From Anthonomus grandis grandis (Eukaryota; Arthropoda; Insecta; Coleoptera; Curculionidae), in assembly GCF_022605725.1 (NCBI RefSeq), contig NC_065546.1, forward strand, positions 22,192,227-22,256,226: a DNA stretch of 64,000 bases, written 5' to 3'. How positions within the stretch are numbered: position 1 is the first letter of the stretch; the number at the start of each line of letters is the position of its first letter. Positions 23,440-33,671 of the stretch are shown here, piece after piece. Position numbers and translations under genes: made by a program. The notes under the pieces are model-generated. The model was not told the DNA's origin, searched no databases, and was given only the letters and a program-made list of their open reading frames with translations.

Positions 23440-23580
23440 GTAAGTGGCTTTAGTTTAGTTTTAATCTTCTTCCGAAGATGCTAACATCAGTAGCGAAACA
23501 GGTGTCGAGATTTAAAATAAAGAGTTTTGGTTAGTGGTAAAACTGTCTTGTAATTTGAGCATAATTTGTTGTCACAGTTT
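23440..23580 (+). repeat. Penelope pseudo-LTR segment with hammerhead-ribozyme-like motif
   Basis: At 23472-23506 the sequence CCGAAGA, a stem-loop GCTA-ACATCAG-TAGC, GAAAC, loop AGGT and GTC follows the hammerhead order (CUGAUGA, stem II, GAAA, short stem III, cleavage triplet). The flanks TTTTAATC (about 23457) and GATTTAAAA (from 23509) can pair as stem I with one bulge. Two core bases differ from consensus, so activity is doubtful. The following TTTTGGTTAGTGGTAAAACT is shared, inverted, with 19.97 kb. Confidence 0.6.
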
Positions 23581-24735
23581 TTTTTGGATTAACTTTTTTG
23601 TTTTTTTAATTTCGATTGAGCAATTAACTTACTATAATATTTCGAACATACGTGTTTGTTTTATTTTATTACGTATCTAGCCTCTCTAAAACATTTTTTA
23701 AAATAAAATAAGTTATTTTATTTTCAAAAATATTTTTACTAGTCAAAATTGATATATTGCGCTCTAGCGAAGTCAATATTTCTTCATATGGAAGGTTGGA
23801 CATGGACTTTTATTTTTTTAAATTTAAGACCTGTGACTTAGAGTTTATTTCATTACTATTTAAAATTGTTTATGTCTTCAGCTATATTGAGAAATAAAAT
23901 TAATAACAGTCTTTTTGTTCTGCATTATTCAAACAAATTTCCCTTTTCGGTTAACATCTGTTTTAAAAAAATGCTTTTTCTCTATTAATTGCATGTCTAT
24001 TGAAAAATAATTTTAATTATCTATATTATGTCAAAAAACGCCTGCAATATTTTTTTGTTGAATATTTTTATGAGCTTTTCCGCTTAATTTAATTAACACT
24101 TATTGCTAAAACAGCATTAATTCGGTATAAACGAGTTATCTTTACAAACTTTGGTTCTAATAAGTGCATGTTTGTTTATTAAATTGAAAATATTTTTATT
24201 AAATATTGACACTTTCATTTATGATTGAAGTATTATAAATATTATGCTAATAAAATAAAAGACTCCTTAAATAAAGTTGTGTTAATGCTATTTTAGTCCC
24301 GTTGGGTAAATTTAAAGTAACAAATATCAGATTATTAACTTAGAGCTTAGATATTCCAAGTTAATGATAACTTCCCAAAATTTCTTGGATTGATTGAAGG
24401 TGGGTAGCGGATTAAGAACAAATAAATTCAACCTTAGTCTTAAAAATGGGCCAACGTTTCGTCATATATTTTAAATCTTCTTTAAGGCTCGAAGATATTA
24501 ATACATATGTACTATGTAGCCTATCTCGAGCGCCCTCGCAATGTAGGTCCTTCTTGTAGTGGAGACAACGCTTAACGAGCTATTAGAATGAGCTTGGAAA
24601 CGACAATTCGATTATTTTTTATTGAAAAAGAGCAGGCTCCAACTTAAATTTAGCAATTTATTTCAGTTCTCTAGCATTTATAGATACTTCACAATTAATT
24701 TTCAAAGTTCGAATAAATACGCCATGTTTAATTTT
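23581..24735. other. No gene seen
   Basis: AT-rich DNA, poly-T rich, without supported features. Confidence 0.5.
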
Positions 24736-24739
24736 TTCC

Positions 24740-24835
24740 TTGTACCAGCGCGGCCGGGATGATACGTCACAGGCGCCCAAGTGGACGCGACTACCGACGC
24801 TAGCATGTCGACCGCGCACGCTGCTTTGTTAATAT
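24740..24835. promoter_or_regulatory. GC-rich patch with CRE-like site
   Basis: About 90 bases of markedly GC-rich DNA with TACGTCAC at 24763 and GCGCGGCCGGG. A compositionally similar patch with TGACGTA lies at 25.53-25.65 kb on the far side of a MITE. Function unknown. Confidence 0.25.
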
Positions 24836-24956
24836 TATTATGCATGTTTTTGCTGTTGTTTGTGTTTTTCAAAATGTCTGCTCCACATACCTGCTATAAA
24901 TATTGTATTGTATTTTAATAAGTTCATATGTATATATGTTCTATGTCGAAAAACGC

Positions 24957-25266
24957 CTTAGACAAGGAAAATGGTTGGACCGGTATTAGCCTATATTTAC
25001 AATGTTAACGAAGTGAGCCGAATTTTTCTCGCGTTATGGTGACACGCTTACTTGTTTTTGAGTGTATTTTAAGAGATTCTTGGTTTTTTTTAAGTAAAAT
25101 TTTTGGTTAAATCTATACTTTTTGGATATTACATCAAAGTGGGATGTTTAGTGTTTTGATTTAAATTTCGTAGGAAAAATAATTGCCAGATGACATTTTT
25201 GCAGTTGGTGGCAAGCAGCTCGTTTCAGGTGCGTGATTACAGGTCCACTCATTTTCCTTGTCTAAG
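24957..25266. mobile_element. 310-bp MITE with 8-bp imperfect target duplication
   Basis: Termini CTTAGACAAGGAAAATG and its reverse complement, extending to TGGACC with two mismatches. The flanks AAAAACGC (24949-24956) and AAAAATGC (25267-25274) are an 8-base direct repeat with one difference. An 8-bp duplication suits hAT, P or Merlin mobilisation. The interior has no coding capacity. Confidence 0.8.
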
Positions 25267-25529
25267 AAAAATGCTTAGTTTTTAAAAAACAGGGTGTCAA
25301 AGTAAAAGTTTATTTTTAATTGTTTTTGAATAGAATTTATAGTTTTAAAATATTTACGTTTATATGATGGGTAAGTTGTCTGACTGACCACGAACAAATC
25401 CCTGCTCCATTGTAATTAGTCAACAAGCAAAATACGTCGATAATAAAAGTTAAAAGTCAAAATATTAACAAACAAAACCACCCTGTCAAAATAACGCCTG
25501 GGCACTAGGCTGTGGCTGGCTGGCTAGCG

Positions 25530-25660
25530 AGCGCTCTATAATACACCGTCGCGTCGGCGTCTATGACGTAGCGCGTAATTGGGACGGAATCTCGGGAGGT
25601 ATAAAAAACCCCAGACTAGCAACCTAACTTTGCAAATACTTACCCTAACAACTTGAAATA
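25530..25660 (+). promoter_or_regulatory. Candidate core promoter (TATA box with upstream CRE-like site)
   Basis: TATAAAAAA at 25600-25608 follows a GC-rich segment with TGACGTA at 25564 and CGCGTCGGCG. The next plus-strand gene is the DD82E transposase whose ATG at 26460 lies just after TTTTCAG, a likely splice acceptor. A transcript starting near 25630 with a 5' intron could therefore express it. This link is inference; the promoter could also belong to host DNA. Confidence 0.35.
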
Positions 25661-26459
25661 AACGTCATTGTTCTTATAAACTTATGTTGTATTTATTTTT
25701 AGGAAAATATATATATATTTTTTTAAATTTTCCAAGCCCATTGTGATTATAGCCACGAGTGAAAGACGGTTTTTAGGGCAAATATAATAACTTATAATTA
25801 AGTTTTAAGGGAAGGTGTTGCATTTTTTTTGTATTCCAGGTAAATTTTTAACACGATTGAAAACTTAGTATAACAATTTCCTATTTAAGGGTTAATGTTT
25901 GATTGGGCCAAAAAAAACGAACGAGAAAGTGTTAAATATGTTAGTCATAATTATCATTGAAGATATTTTTTGACTGCATGAGAGTGTTGCACATGTTACA
26001 TATTCTACATACGGATTACGGTTGCTGACTGCTATAGTCCATTTCTTAATCCGTAGGAGCACACGAAAGGGTCGATAGCCATAAAACGGTCGTAAACCAT
26101 TGGCGTCCCACTTTTCAAGTACATTAAGACCTGAATGTTTTCATTTGTTGGGTTTATATTTTAATAGTGCAAGAAATAGGCCAATTTTAGCCATAAATTC
26201 TTTGAATTACTTAAGTACCTAATGAACAAGTTCTTTTTAACCCTTATAAGTAGATATTGTCTAGGTGGGTAAATATGGAGGTATAAGTATTTTAGGTACC
26301 TAAATTGTGCAATCTTAAATGCAAACAGGTAGTTATATTTTATGGTATATAATGTAGATATATCCTAAAAACTTAATTTATTTTAATAATATTTAAATTA
26401 AATTTAATTTAATTAAATTTAATTTAAATTTTCAGTATTGTTGCGCATTTGTTGTAAGA

Positions 26460-27802
26460 ATGTCAAAGTTTAGCCCCGTAGTGTGTAAAGGTGTTTTAGA
26501 TTTCAAACCAAGAACTATAGTACTAAACGTACATGATGCACTTGTGCATCAAATGCCTCTAAGTACTGTTAGAAATCTAGTTTCTACATGTGCCAATATG
26601 ACAGGCATAAGTAAAGCAATAATTTACAGACTTCTTAGTGACAGAAAAAGTGAAAACCGTGAGAACTTGCCTAAGAAGAGTGTAAAGAAAACTGCCGGTA
26701 GGAAGCCGATAGCAGTTGATGAGACAGCAAAGCATATCATCAGGAGGACAGTACATTCATTTTATTTTAAGAATGAAATCCCAACTATCGACAAAATTTT
26801 GACACTTATAAAAGAAGATGAAAATGTACCAGAAATGGGAAAAAAAATTATGGAAAATTTTACACGAATTACAAGCAAAATAGAAAATCTATTTTAATAG
26901 ATAAAGAAGAAATAGTCTGTTGGAGAAGAAAGTATTTAAGGCAAATTAAGGAGTATCGAAAGGAAGGAAGAAACATTTATTATTTGGATGAAACCTGGCT
27001 TAACGAAGGACACACCGTGAGCAAGTGCTGGCAGGATAAAAATGTTGGAAGCTCCCGTCAGGCTTTTTTAGAAGGTTTATCGACTGGCTTGAAGTCTCCT
27101 TCTGGTAAGGGCCACAGATTAATAATTACACATATTGGGAGCTATAAAGGCTTTTTAAATGGCGGTCTGTTTGAATTCGAATCGAAGTCAACTAAGGATT
27201 ACCACGAAGAAATGAACGCTGATGTTTTTGAAGATTATTTTTCCGAAATGATTAAGTCAATTCCCGAAAATTCAATTATTGTTATGGACAATGCCAGCTA
27301 CCATTCAAGATTAATAGAAAAATTACCATCATCCTGCTGGCGAAAAGGGGAAATAAAAAACTGGCTTACCGAAAAAGAAATACCTTTTGGAGATGACGCG
27401 GTAAAAGCAGAGCTTCTTACAATAGTTACAAAAAATAAATCAAAATATAAAAGACCCGTCGTTGACGAAATGGCAAAACAACACAATATAACTGTACTTC
27501 GTTTGCCACCTTACCATTATGAATTAAATCCTATAGAGTTAATTTGGGCTCAAGTAAAAGGATTTGTGACTAGAAATAATAAAACCTATAAATTAAAAGA
27601 GGTGAGAGAACTTCTGAAAGCAGCAGTGGACAACGTTACCCAAGAAAACTGGAGCAATGCTGTGAATCATGCTATAAAAGAAGAAGAAAAGATGTGGACC
27701 CTCGATAATCTTCTAGAAGAAACTGTCGAACCCTTAGTTATAACAGTGAGAATGTCTGATTCGGATGAAAGCGATGAGAGTAATAAAATGTGTGATTTAT
27801 AA
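26460..27802 (+). pseudogene. Tc1/mariner-superfamily transposase of DD82E (Sailor-like) type
   Basis: ATG at 26460 gives ~145 codons of N-terminal DNA-binding region (NMTGISKAIIYRLLSD helix-turn-helix, KTAGRKP basic linker). Two small indels near 26842 and 26875 break the frame. The catalytic part then reads YYLDETWLNEGHTVSKCW (first Asp), SIIVMDNASYHS (second Asp) and LPPYHYELNPIELIWAQVKG (Glu). I count 82 residues between the second Asp and the Glu, which corresponds to the DD82E group called Sailor in the literature as I recall it. The C-terminus is acidic (SDSDESDES). The catalytic half (26984-27802) is fully open. Terminal repeats were not found. Confidence 0.78.
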
Positions 27803-29550
27803 ATTGATTTTTTTTGTATATTTCGTAAATATTTTTATTGTAATATATGTAAATATGGTTAATAAATTAAAAGATCCTTATATTTATGTACCTTTCTTAT
27901 AAATGACAAGATATGTTTGGAGAGTTGCATTTTTTATTGGTTGGTATTAAAAAATGAAATTCTACAACAATTTTTTAAACATTCAAAAAACAATCAAATT
28001 GCGGTATTAATCAAATTTTTATATTTCATTTTATTTGCCATAGTTTTATAATAAGGCTTTTCCGCTTTTAAGAAATGTTTCTTGTTAATTTAATAAATAT
28101 AGGTTATACCTACCAACCATAGTTTTTCTAAAAATCTTTATCTAATAGATAATAGATAAAATCCAACATTATTTATAAATTTTTCATAATAGATAATTAT
28201 TTAACTTAAAAATTAAAATCAATATCCATAGTCGGGACGACACTGGCAACCCGTTTGTCATAAAAATGAACTCGAAACCATTGTTCCGAATTTTACGACC
28301 TATTGTATTTGAGACCATACAGGACTTGTCCACTTAAAATTGATAAAAACAGCCTGGTTTATCATTTTGTTATATGTAGAAAAATGGAAGACTCACCCTA
28401 TATTTATGCTACTTCTGCATAAATAATGAGGCACTGTGCTCTCACCAAAAAGGAAATAGAGTATAGCTGTTGATGTATTGTATTTAATATTAAGAATTAA
28501 TTAAGATAAAAACGGTTTAAAAAAATTAGTAAAGAGTAGGTATGTTATAACCAAAACTTAATTATGATTCAACGTTATGATTAAATAAAATGTCTTAGTA
28601 TCACTTGGGAGTAGTATTTACTAAATATTCACTTAACAACGCCATCTAGGTCCCTGTAAAATGCTTCTATCAAAATCTTTCCAATTTCCTTTGCTTCATA
28701 TTGAGAAATTGCTTCTTTTGCTTACACTGAAATTTTAAATGTGGATAAATTGAATTAAACTTGTATGCAATAAAGGCAAACTCTAAAAGATATTAAAATA
28801 TTATTATTCCAAACATTTTTCTACTGATGAAACGGAAAGTACAATTTCATGATCGCAATATCCATTTTTGCATTGAAACAATAAAAATCGGCCAACTGAT
28901 GCCACATCGTCGTTTGCTATGCAAATTTCATATGAAAACATTTATTTGAATTCAGGTTTTAAATGAAAACATACTATAAGTAATTACATTACTATAAGTA
29001 CTATAAGTATTATAGTAATTTGTATCACTAGAAGTGGGTTTAAGAAATATAAATTTTAAATTATTATAAATCGTAGTAGTTACAGAAGGGTCATTAGAAA
29101 ATAAAATATATGTCTATTTTTGAGTTTACATATATTTTGACAAATTTATATCCAGTAATTATTATCGCCAGGATACAATACATTTACACGCCTATAGTTA
29201 CATTTGGTTTGTGTAGAAGGATGATTGGGTTTTTGTCAATGCTGTAATAGGTTCACTTGATAAATTAAATAACATTGTTTCATGAAGACCGCTACCTATC
29301 CAATAATAATATAAATTGTTAAAACCTAGATATAAACATAGAAACTTATTTGCGTGTTTAAATTTTACTAGCCTTTATCCAACTACTCCCCACTTTTAGT
29401 AAACCCAAAAATTACTTTTGAGTTCACTAACTTTCCTTCTGAATTAAATTATTATGATCTCTTCTTTGTAAAAAAAATAAAATGCAACATGCAAAAACCG
29501 TGTCGTGGATGGTATTAATATTCTGATGAAGCTATCAAAATATCTTTAAA
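27803..29550. other. No gene seen
   Basis: AT-rich DNA. GACTCACCCTATA near 28390 resembles a single mariner terminus, but no partner was found. 28980-29030 is a run of ACTATAAGTA repeats. Confidence 0.4.
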
Positions 29551-29554
29551 GGGT

Positions 29555-29725
29555 TTATGGCACTCCGAGGCGCTTGTAATCGATAAAATTTGTTGATTTA
29601 TCCCCCCATTAAAGCGCCTTTATTGAACCTTAAACTCCGGGAAAAATAGGTTTTTCCCGCAGTTTATTAAGCGCTATGCCTTGTCAGCCGCCTTTTTATT
29701 TTTTTGTTTGCTTTTGCATTCTCCT
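29555..29725. promoter_or_regulatory. Non-repetitive island with Rel-like palindrome
   Basis: CGGGAAAAA-TAGG-TTTTTCCCG at 29638-29659 is a perfect 9-bp inverted repeat. Its halves resemble Rel/Dorsal sites (GGTTTTTCCC). It is flanked by ATCGATAAA, CCTTTATTG and GTTTATTAA, which are Cad/posterior-Hox-like. The island lacks transposon similarity. Regulatory function is a guess from motifs. Confidence 0.3.
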
Positions 29726-30985
29726 TGACGGTAATTTTATACTTTTCATATTTTTAATGCGATATTTATTTTTAATTTTAAACTGCAATTTTTAGATCAA
29801 GCAATTTCTTCAAGGAAAATGTTCATTTTCTTATTTTGTTATTATACAAATTTTATTTTTAGTTTCCTAAAAAATAAGGTCAATTATACAAATTTTATCA
29901 AATTTCTTTCCAGTAATAAGAACAAGATTATTAGATATGTTGATACAAGACTTATGACTTTGAATGTGAAAATAAAAAAAAAAATCTGACCCGTATATTT
30001 TTTTACTGGGATATTTTTACACGTAAATTCCATTACTGTAATTTTGACTCATTAGCGGGGGGCCTCCTTTTTTTTTTTAATCGAAAGGGGGGTGTTGTGT
30101 TAAATATTTTAAAACGCCATTACAATTTTTTTTAAATGAGTTTTCTAGATTGGAGTCTTCAGAATGTCGCTGTGCAATAGAATTTTAATTATTGGTATAT
30201 ATACAATATACTAAAAACAGATTTATTGCTTAATTTCAGGTTATTATTTCGATTCGATCAAATGTGTAACGTCAACTTTATTTAATGAAAGAAAAGAAAG
30301 AAGTGAAAAAAATAAATGGAAAATCTCCAAATAATTAATGGGAGAAAAGACGTATATCATAGATACGTCGAAGAATTTAGTTATTAGCAATTTCGCAAAA
30401 GTGGTTCTCTGGAATTAAAAATCAAATTAATTAAATTTTTTTTTACGATGAAAGGAATAAATTCATTTAAAATTCAGGTGTTTTTTTCTTCTTTTATTTT
30501 TCAGACATGTGACATGTCTGAAAAATGTGAACATGTGACATTGGCATGTCACTTGCGCATTTTTTGCAATAACTATACAGGTTACCTCAAGTAGAAACTA
30601 TAGCGTCATCGTGAATGTATATTGACGTATAATGACTATCATTTATAGTTTTGTAAAATCCGAAATGACCAAAAAAAAAAAATATTTTTATTTAGTGATT
30701 GCTTCTTAAACGAATTGTAATATTTTGTGATATGAAAATTACGTCTCGACATTTTTGTCGTCACTGGTCAGACATGATAGAGATGTTTGCCTAGACTTAT
30801 GGGAGCGCTAATCGCTAACGAGCTCTAACATTACCAGTTTTTTAATGAAATGTTTTTTGGTAAATGGATTGGAAGAAGGGGTGCCATAATTACTATAGAT
30901 TTAAGGCAAATTTACATTATTGCATCTTCGTAAGGTGTATTCAATTTTAAATTAAAAAGTAAATAGTATACTGATAAAGTATATT
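29726..30985. other. No gene; one 13-bp hairpin
   Basis: At 30497-30525 TTTTTCAGACATG, loop TGA and the exact reverse complement form a hairpin. The neighbourhood (TGTCACTTGCGCATTTTTTG) resembles 5.71 kb, so both may be remnants of one unknown repeat. No coding sequence. Confidence 0.45.
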
Positions 30986-30989
30986 ATCC

Positions 30990-31260
30990 GTAGGCACGAA
31001 GTGTAACTAAGCCAGTTCATTTTTTCTCTCTGTCTCTCGACCGTGCCTCGCGCCACACCAGACATAAAACTGTTTCATTAAGACGAGAAAGTGGTCCATA
31101 TAAAAGGGATAAAGCAAGTTTAGTTCCTCACATATTATCATCCGCACAGAGCCCAAGATAATGTTTATGGCGCATTTAGGAGCCACTAAAACCGACGCTT
31201 TTATTTCCTTTCGTCGATAAGGGAGCTGGAAAAGGAACTAGAGGGAAGAGAGGAAACTTA
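30990..31260. promoter_or_regulatory. Non-repetitive island with CArG/TATA-like site
   Basis: A GC-balanced stretch including CCATATAAAAGG at 31095-31106, which fits both a TATA box and a near-CArG box. ACATAAAACTG and TTTATGGCGC, Hox/Cad-like, lie on either side. No coding frame or repeat homology was seen. Confidence 0.3.
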
Positions 31261-31690
31261 TCTTACTCTTTGTGATATGGTTTATTATGGTGTTTGTATA
31301 AAACTCAACAGAAAGAAATACTATTTTTGGTTGTTTTCAAATATTGTCGAAAGCTTTATGTAACCTAATTTTTTTAAAGATTATATTTTCTATCTCAATA
31401 TTATAAAAGATTTATATTAAAGATTATAACAACATTGTTGCTTCAAACGAATTTAATAAAATATTGGGCACATTGTAATGTGATCTAAAATATAAGCACT
31501 TTCAGCCAGTACTCTCAAACATTTTTATTTATTATATTTTTTAATTTATTGTACAATGTTCTGAGTTGGTAGTCAATATAAGATCAATAATCAAATTATA
31601 AGATCAGCTTTTTACATTTTACAGATATAGTTTAAAAACAAAAAAGATATATAATCATTAGTTTACTTTATATTTATACACATTTATATA
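31261..31690. other. No gene seen
   Basis: AT-rich DNA up to the left end of mariner copy B. Confidence 0.4.
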
Positions 31691-33215
31691 CAGTGCATCC
31701 GTAAAGTAGCGGATAAATTCAATAAAAAATGTTCTCTGAAAAAAAAAGCCCGAATCAGTCGATTTTAATATTTGGTTTACGGTTTTTATACGTAACAAAT
31801 AAATATAGAGGGTGGCTCAGAAAAAAAGATATGACGTCATCACTATGTTTTTTAAATGGAAACCACCATTTTTTAATAAAGATTTAGAAAGAACACATTT
31901 TTTTACAAAAAATATGGTACATGAATAGTAGTTACATAAGCAATTTTTAACGAAAAATTATGATAAAATTTAAAGTTAAAGAAATACCTATCTAAATTAA
32001 ATGTTCGAATTGAGCACCGTTAGCAACCTGACAATAACGAAAGCGATTTAAAAATTCTTTTTGAACATTGTCAATGACATCTGGAGTAATATTTCTAATT
32101 CTCTGGCATATTTGGTCTTTTACATCTTCTAAACTCACTGGTTTAGTAATATACACTTTACTTTTTAAGCATTCTTATAAAAAGTAATCGAGGAGAATTT
32201 TATCTGGTTGGCCATTCAATGAACCCTTATCTACCTTACCAACGATTTGGAAAAACTTCATCTAAATAATTGCAAACGGGTAAAGCATAGTGTGGCGGGA
32301 ATCCATCTTGCTGAAAAAAAAGATCACGTTGATGCATATCGGGTTCTGCGAAATCCGAATTCATAGTTATCAGAGCGGGGATAAGATCATTTTGAAAAAA
32401 GTCCAAATACCTCTCACCATGAGACTGTCATCAAAAAAGTAAGGTTCTAAAACGCTTCCTTCCACTATACCGCACCACACATTGATTTTTTGAGGGTGTT
32501 GTGTATGACATTCTGTGAACCAATGAGGGTTTTTTGGTCGCCCAGTATCGACAATTCTGTCTGTTCATATGACCGTTTAGAATAAACGTTGCTTCGTCAG
32601 AAAATATTATCCGTTTTAACAAAATTATGGCTATTATTACAATATTGCTGCATTTGCTCACAAAATTCATTTCGGCGATCAAAATTATCTTCCTTTTCAA
32701 AATTTTCTTTTTCAATACTTTATACACAGTAAATCGCGATAAATTAACATTAGAAGCCGTGCCTGTGATTATGGCTTTGGGATTATCTTGCACCGTTTAC
32801 AGAATGTTAAGCTAATCTTCTTCAGTTATTGAACCCCGACCAGCTTTTTAAGTATCCCGAACATGCCCGAATTTACGAAACATTTCTTCAACTCTGCTTA
32901 CCATGCTTTGGCTAATAGGCGACCAATCAGGATAAGTTGCATTAAACAACTGAACAACCTCCTTTTGAGTACGCGACATATCTCCGAAACCAATCATGCA
33001 CAAGATTTCGATTCTTTTACGTTCGGTTAATTTTCTTATATTTCATACAATAACAGTAGGTAACAAAGTGTAGTTACTAATAAAACGCAGTATGACACTG
33101 CTTTTATCTCTCAAAAAGGCTAAACGCCACTTGCAAATGTAAAAATACTTCAAATAGTGGCATCAAAATACATTCACTTTTTGATACTGACAACCACGAC
33201 TAAAAAATCAAAATG
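31691..33215 (-). mobile_element. Mariner element, copy B of the 4.1-kb family, right end lost
   Basis: The left end CAGTGCATCCGTAAAGTAG next to TA, and the inner AGGGTGGCTC terminus near 31808, match copy A at 4092. Similarity to copy A fails at about 33213, before the right inverted repeat, so the copy is truncated or rearranged. The same non-mariner tail (GTAGAGGTTCTTAAATTATT) follows it here and at 35.15 kb, so the 480-bp duplication took the junction with it. Confidence 0.82.
31992..33045 (-). pseudogene. Mariner transposase, copy B
   Basis: More complete than copy A. The start codon at about 33045 is mutated to ATA (intact in the duplicate at 34.9 kb), followed by RKLTERKRIEILCMIGFGDM. 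Later come RIIFSDEATFILNGHMNRQNC (first Asp), FFQQDGFPPHYALPV (second Asp), a degraded third-Asp block ending DYFL, and NVQKEFLNRFRYCQVANG with FEHLI before the stop at 31992. Stops and frameshifts are frequent. Spacing between the second and third Asp is about 41, as in the other mariners here. The open part is 32793-32431. Confidence 0.78.
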
Positions 33216-33310
33216 CACTTTATACAATATTAAAATTTAATATCTAGTTTATACATATAAATATACAAAAATTTAGTAGTAGAGGTTCTTAAATTATTTG
33301 GTTGATCAGT
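32830..33310. repeat. 480-bp direct repeat, unit 1
   Basis: This runs from GAACCCCGACCAGC to GGTTGAT. It is repeated almost exactly at 34693-35178. It contains the 5' part of the copy-B transposase and its upstream region, so it duplicates part of one transposon. Confidence 0.93.
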
Positions 33311-33318
33311 TTTCTTAA

Positions 33319-33620
33319 AGCGTGTAGTATAATTGAAAGAACCTATGGGATATTTAAACTAAGATTTCGCTGTTTGCTCACAGAGAGAGTAACAAAATAT
33401 ATTTTGTGGGATGCTAGTCACTGTAGGTGCTATTTTATACAATCTTTATATCACAGAGAGTGTTCCACTTTTATTTGAAGATTGGAATGAAAATAATCCC
33501 AACGATAACCAAGGTAATATTCCAAATAAAGATATTCATGCAGATGTAAATTTGCTTAGAGAAGGTGAACATGTAATAAATATGGTTTTAAGAAGATACC
33601 TATTTTATAATTATGCATAA
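33319..33620 (+). pseudogene. Harbinger (HARBI1-like) transposase C-terminus, copy 1
   Basis: The plus strand reads ERTYGIFKLRFRCLLT, the conserved IERxFGxLKxRFRCL block of DDE_4 Harbinger transposases that holds the catalytic Glu. After a frameshift, GAILYNLYITESVPLLFEDW and VINMVLRRYLF follow, the typical C-terminal helix region, with a stop at 33618. The catalytic Asp residues and DNA-binding part are missing. Confidence 0.7.
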
Positions 33621-33671
33621 CTTTTTGTATTTTTTAGATTAATCAACTATATATACACTAAAAATAACTTA

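Noticed and set aside
25290..25495. Possible MITE with CAGGGTG at 25291 and CACCCTG near 25485
   Set aside because: Only seven terminal bases match; the arms diverge at once and no TA duplication is clear.
28385..28402. Single mariner-like terminus GACTCACCCTATA, possible right end of the DD82E element
   Set aside because: No matching left terminus was found upstream of the transposase.
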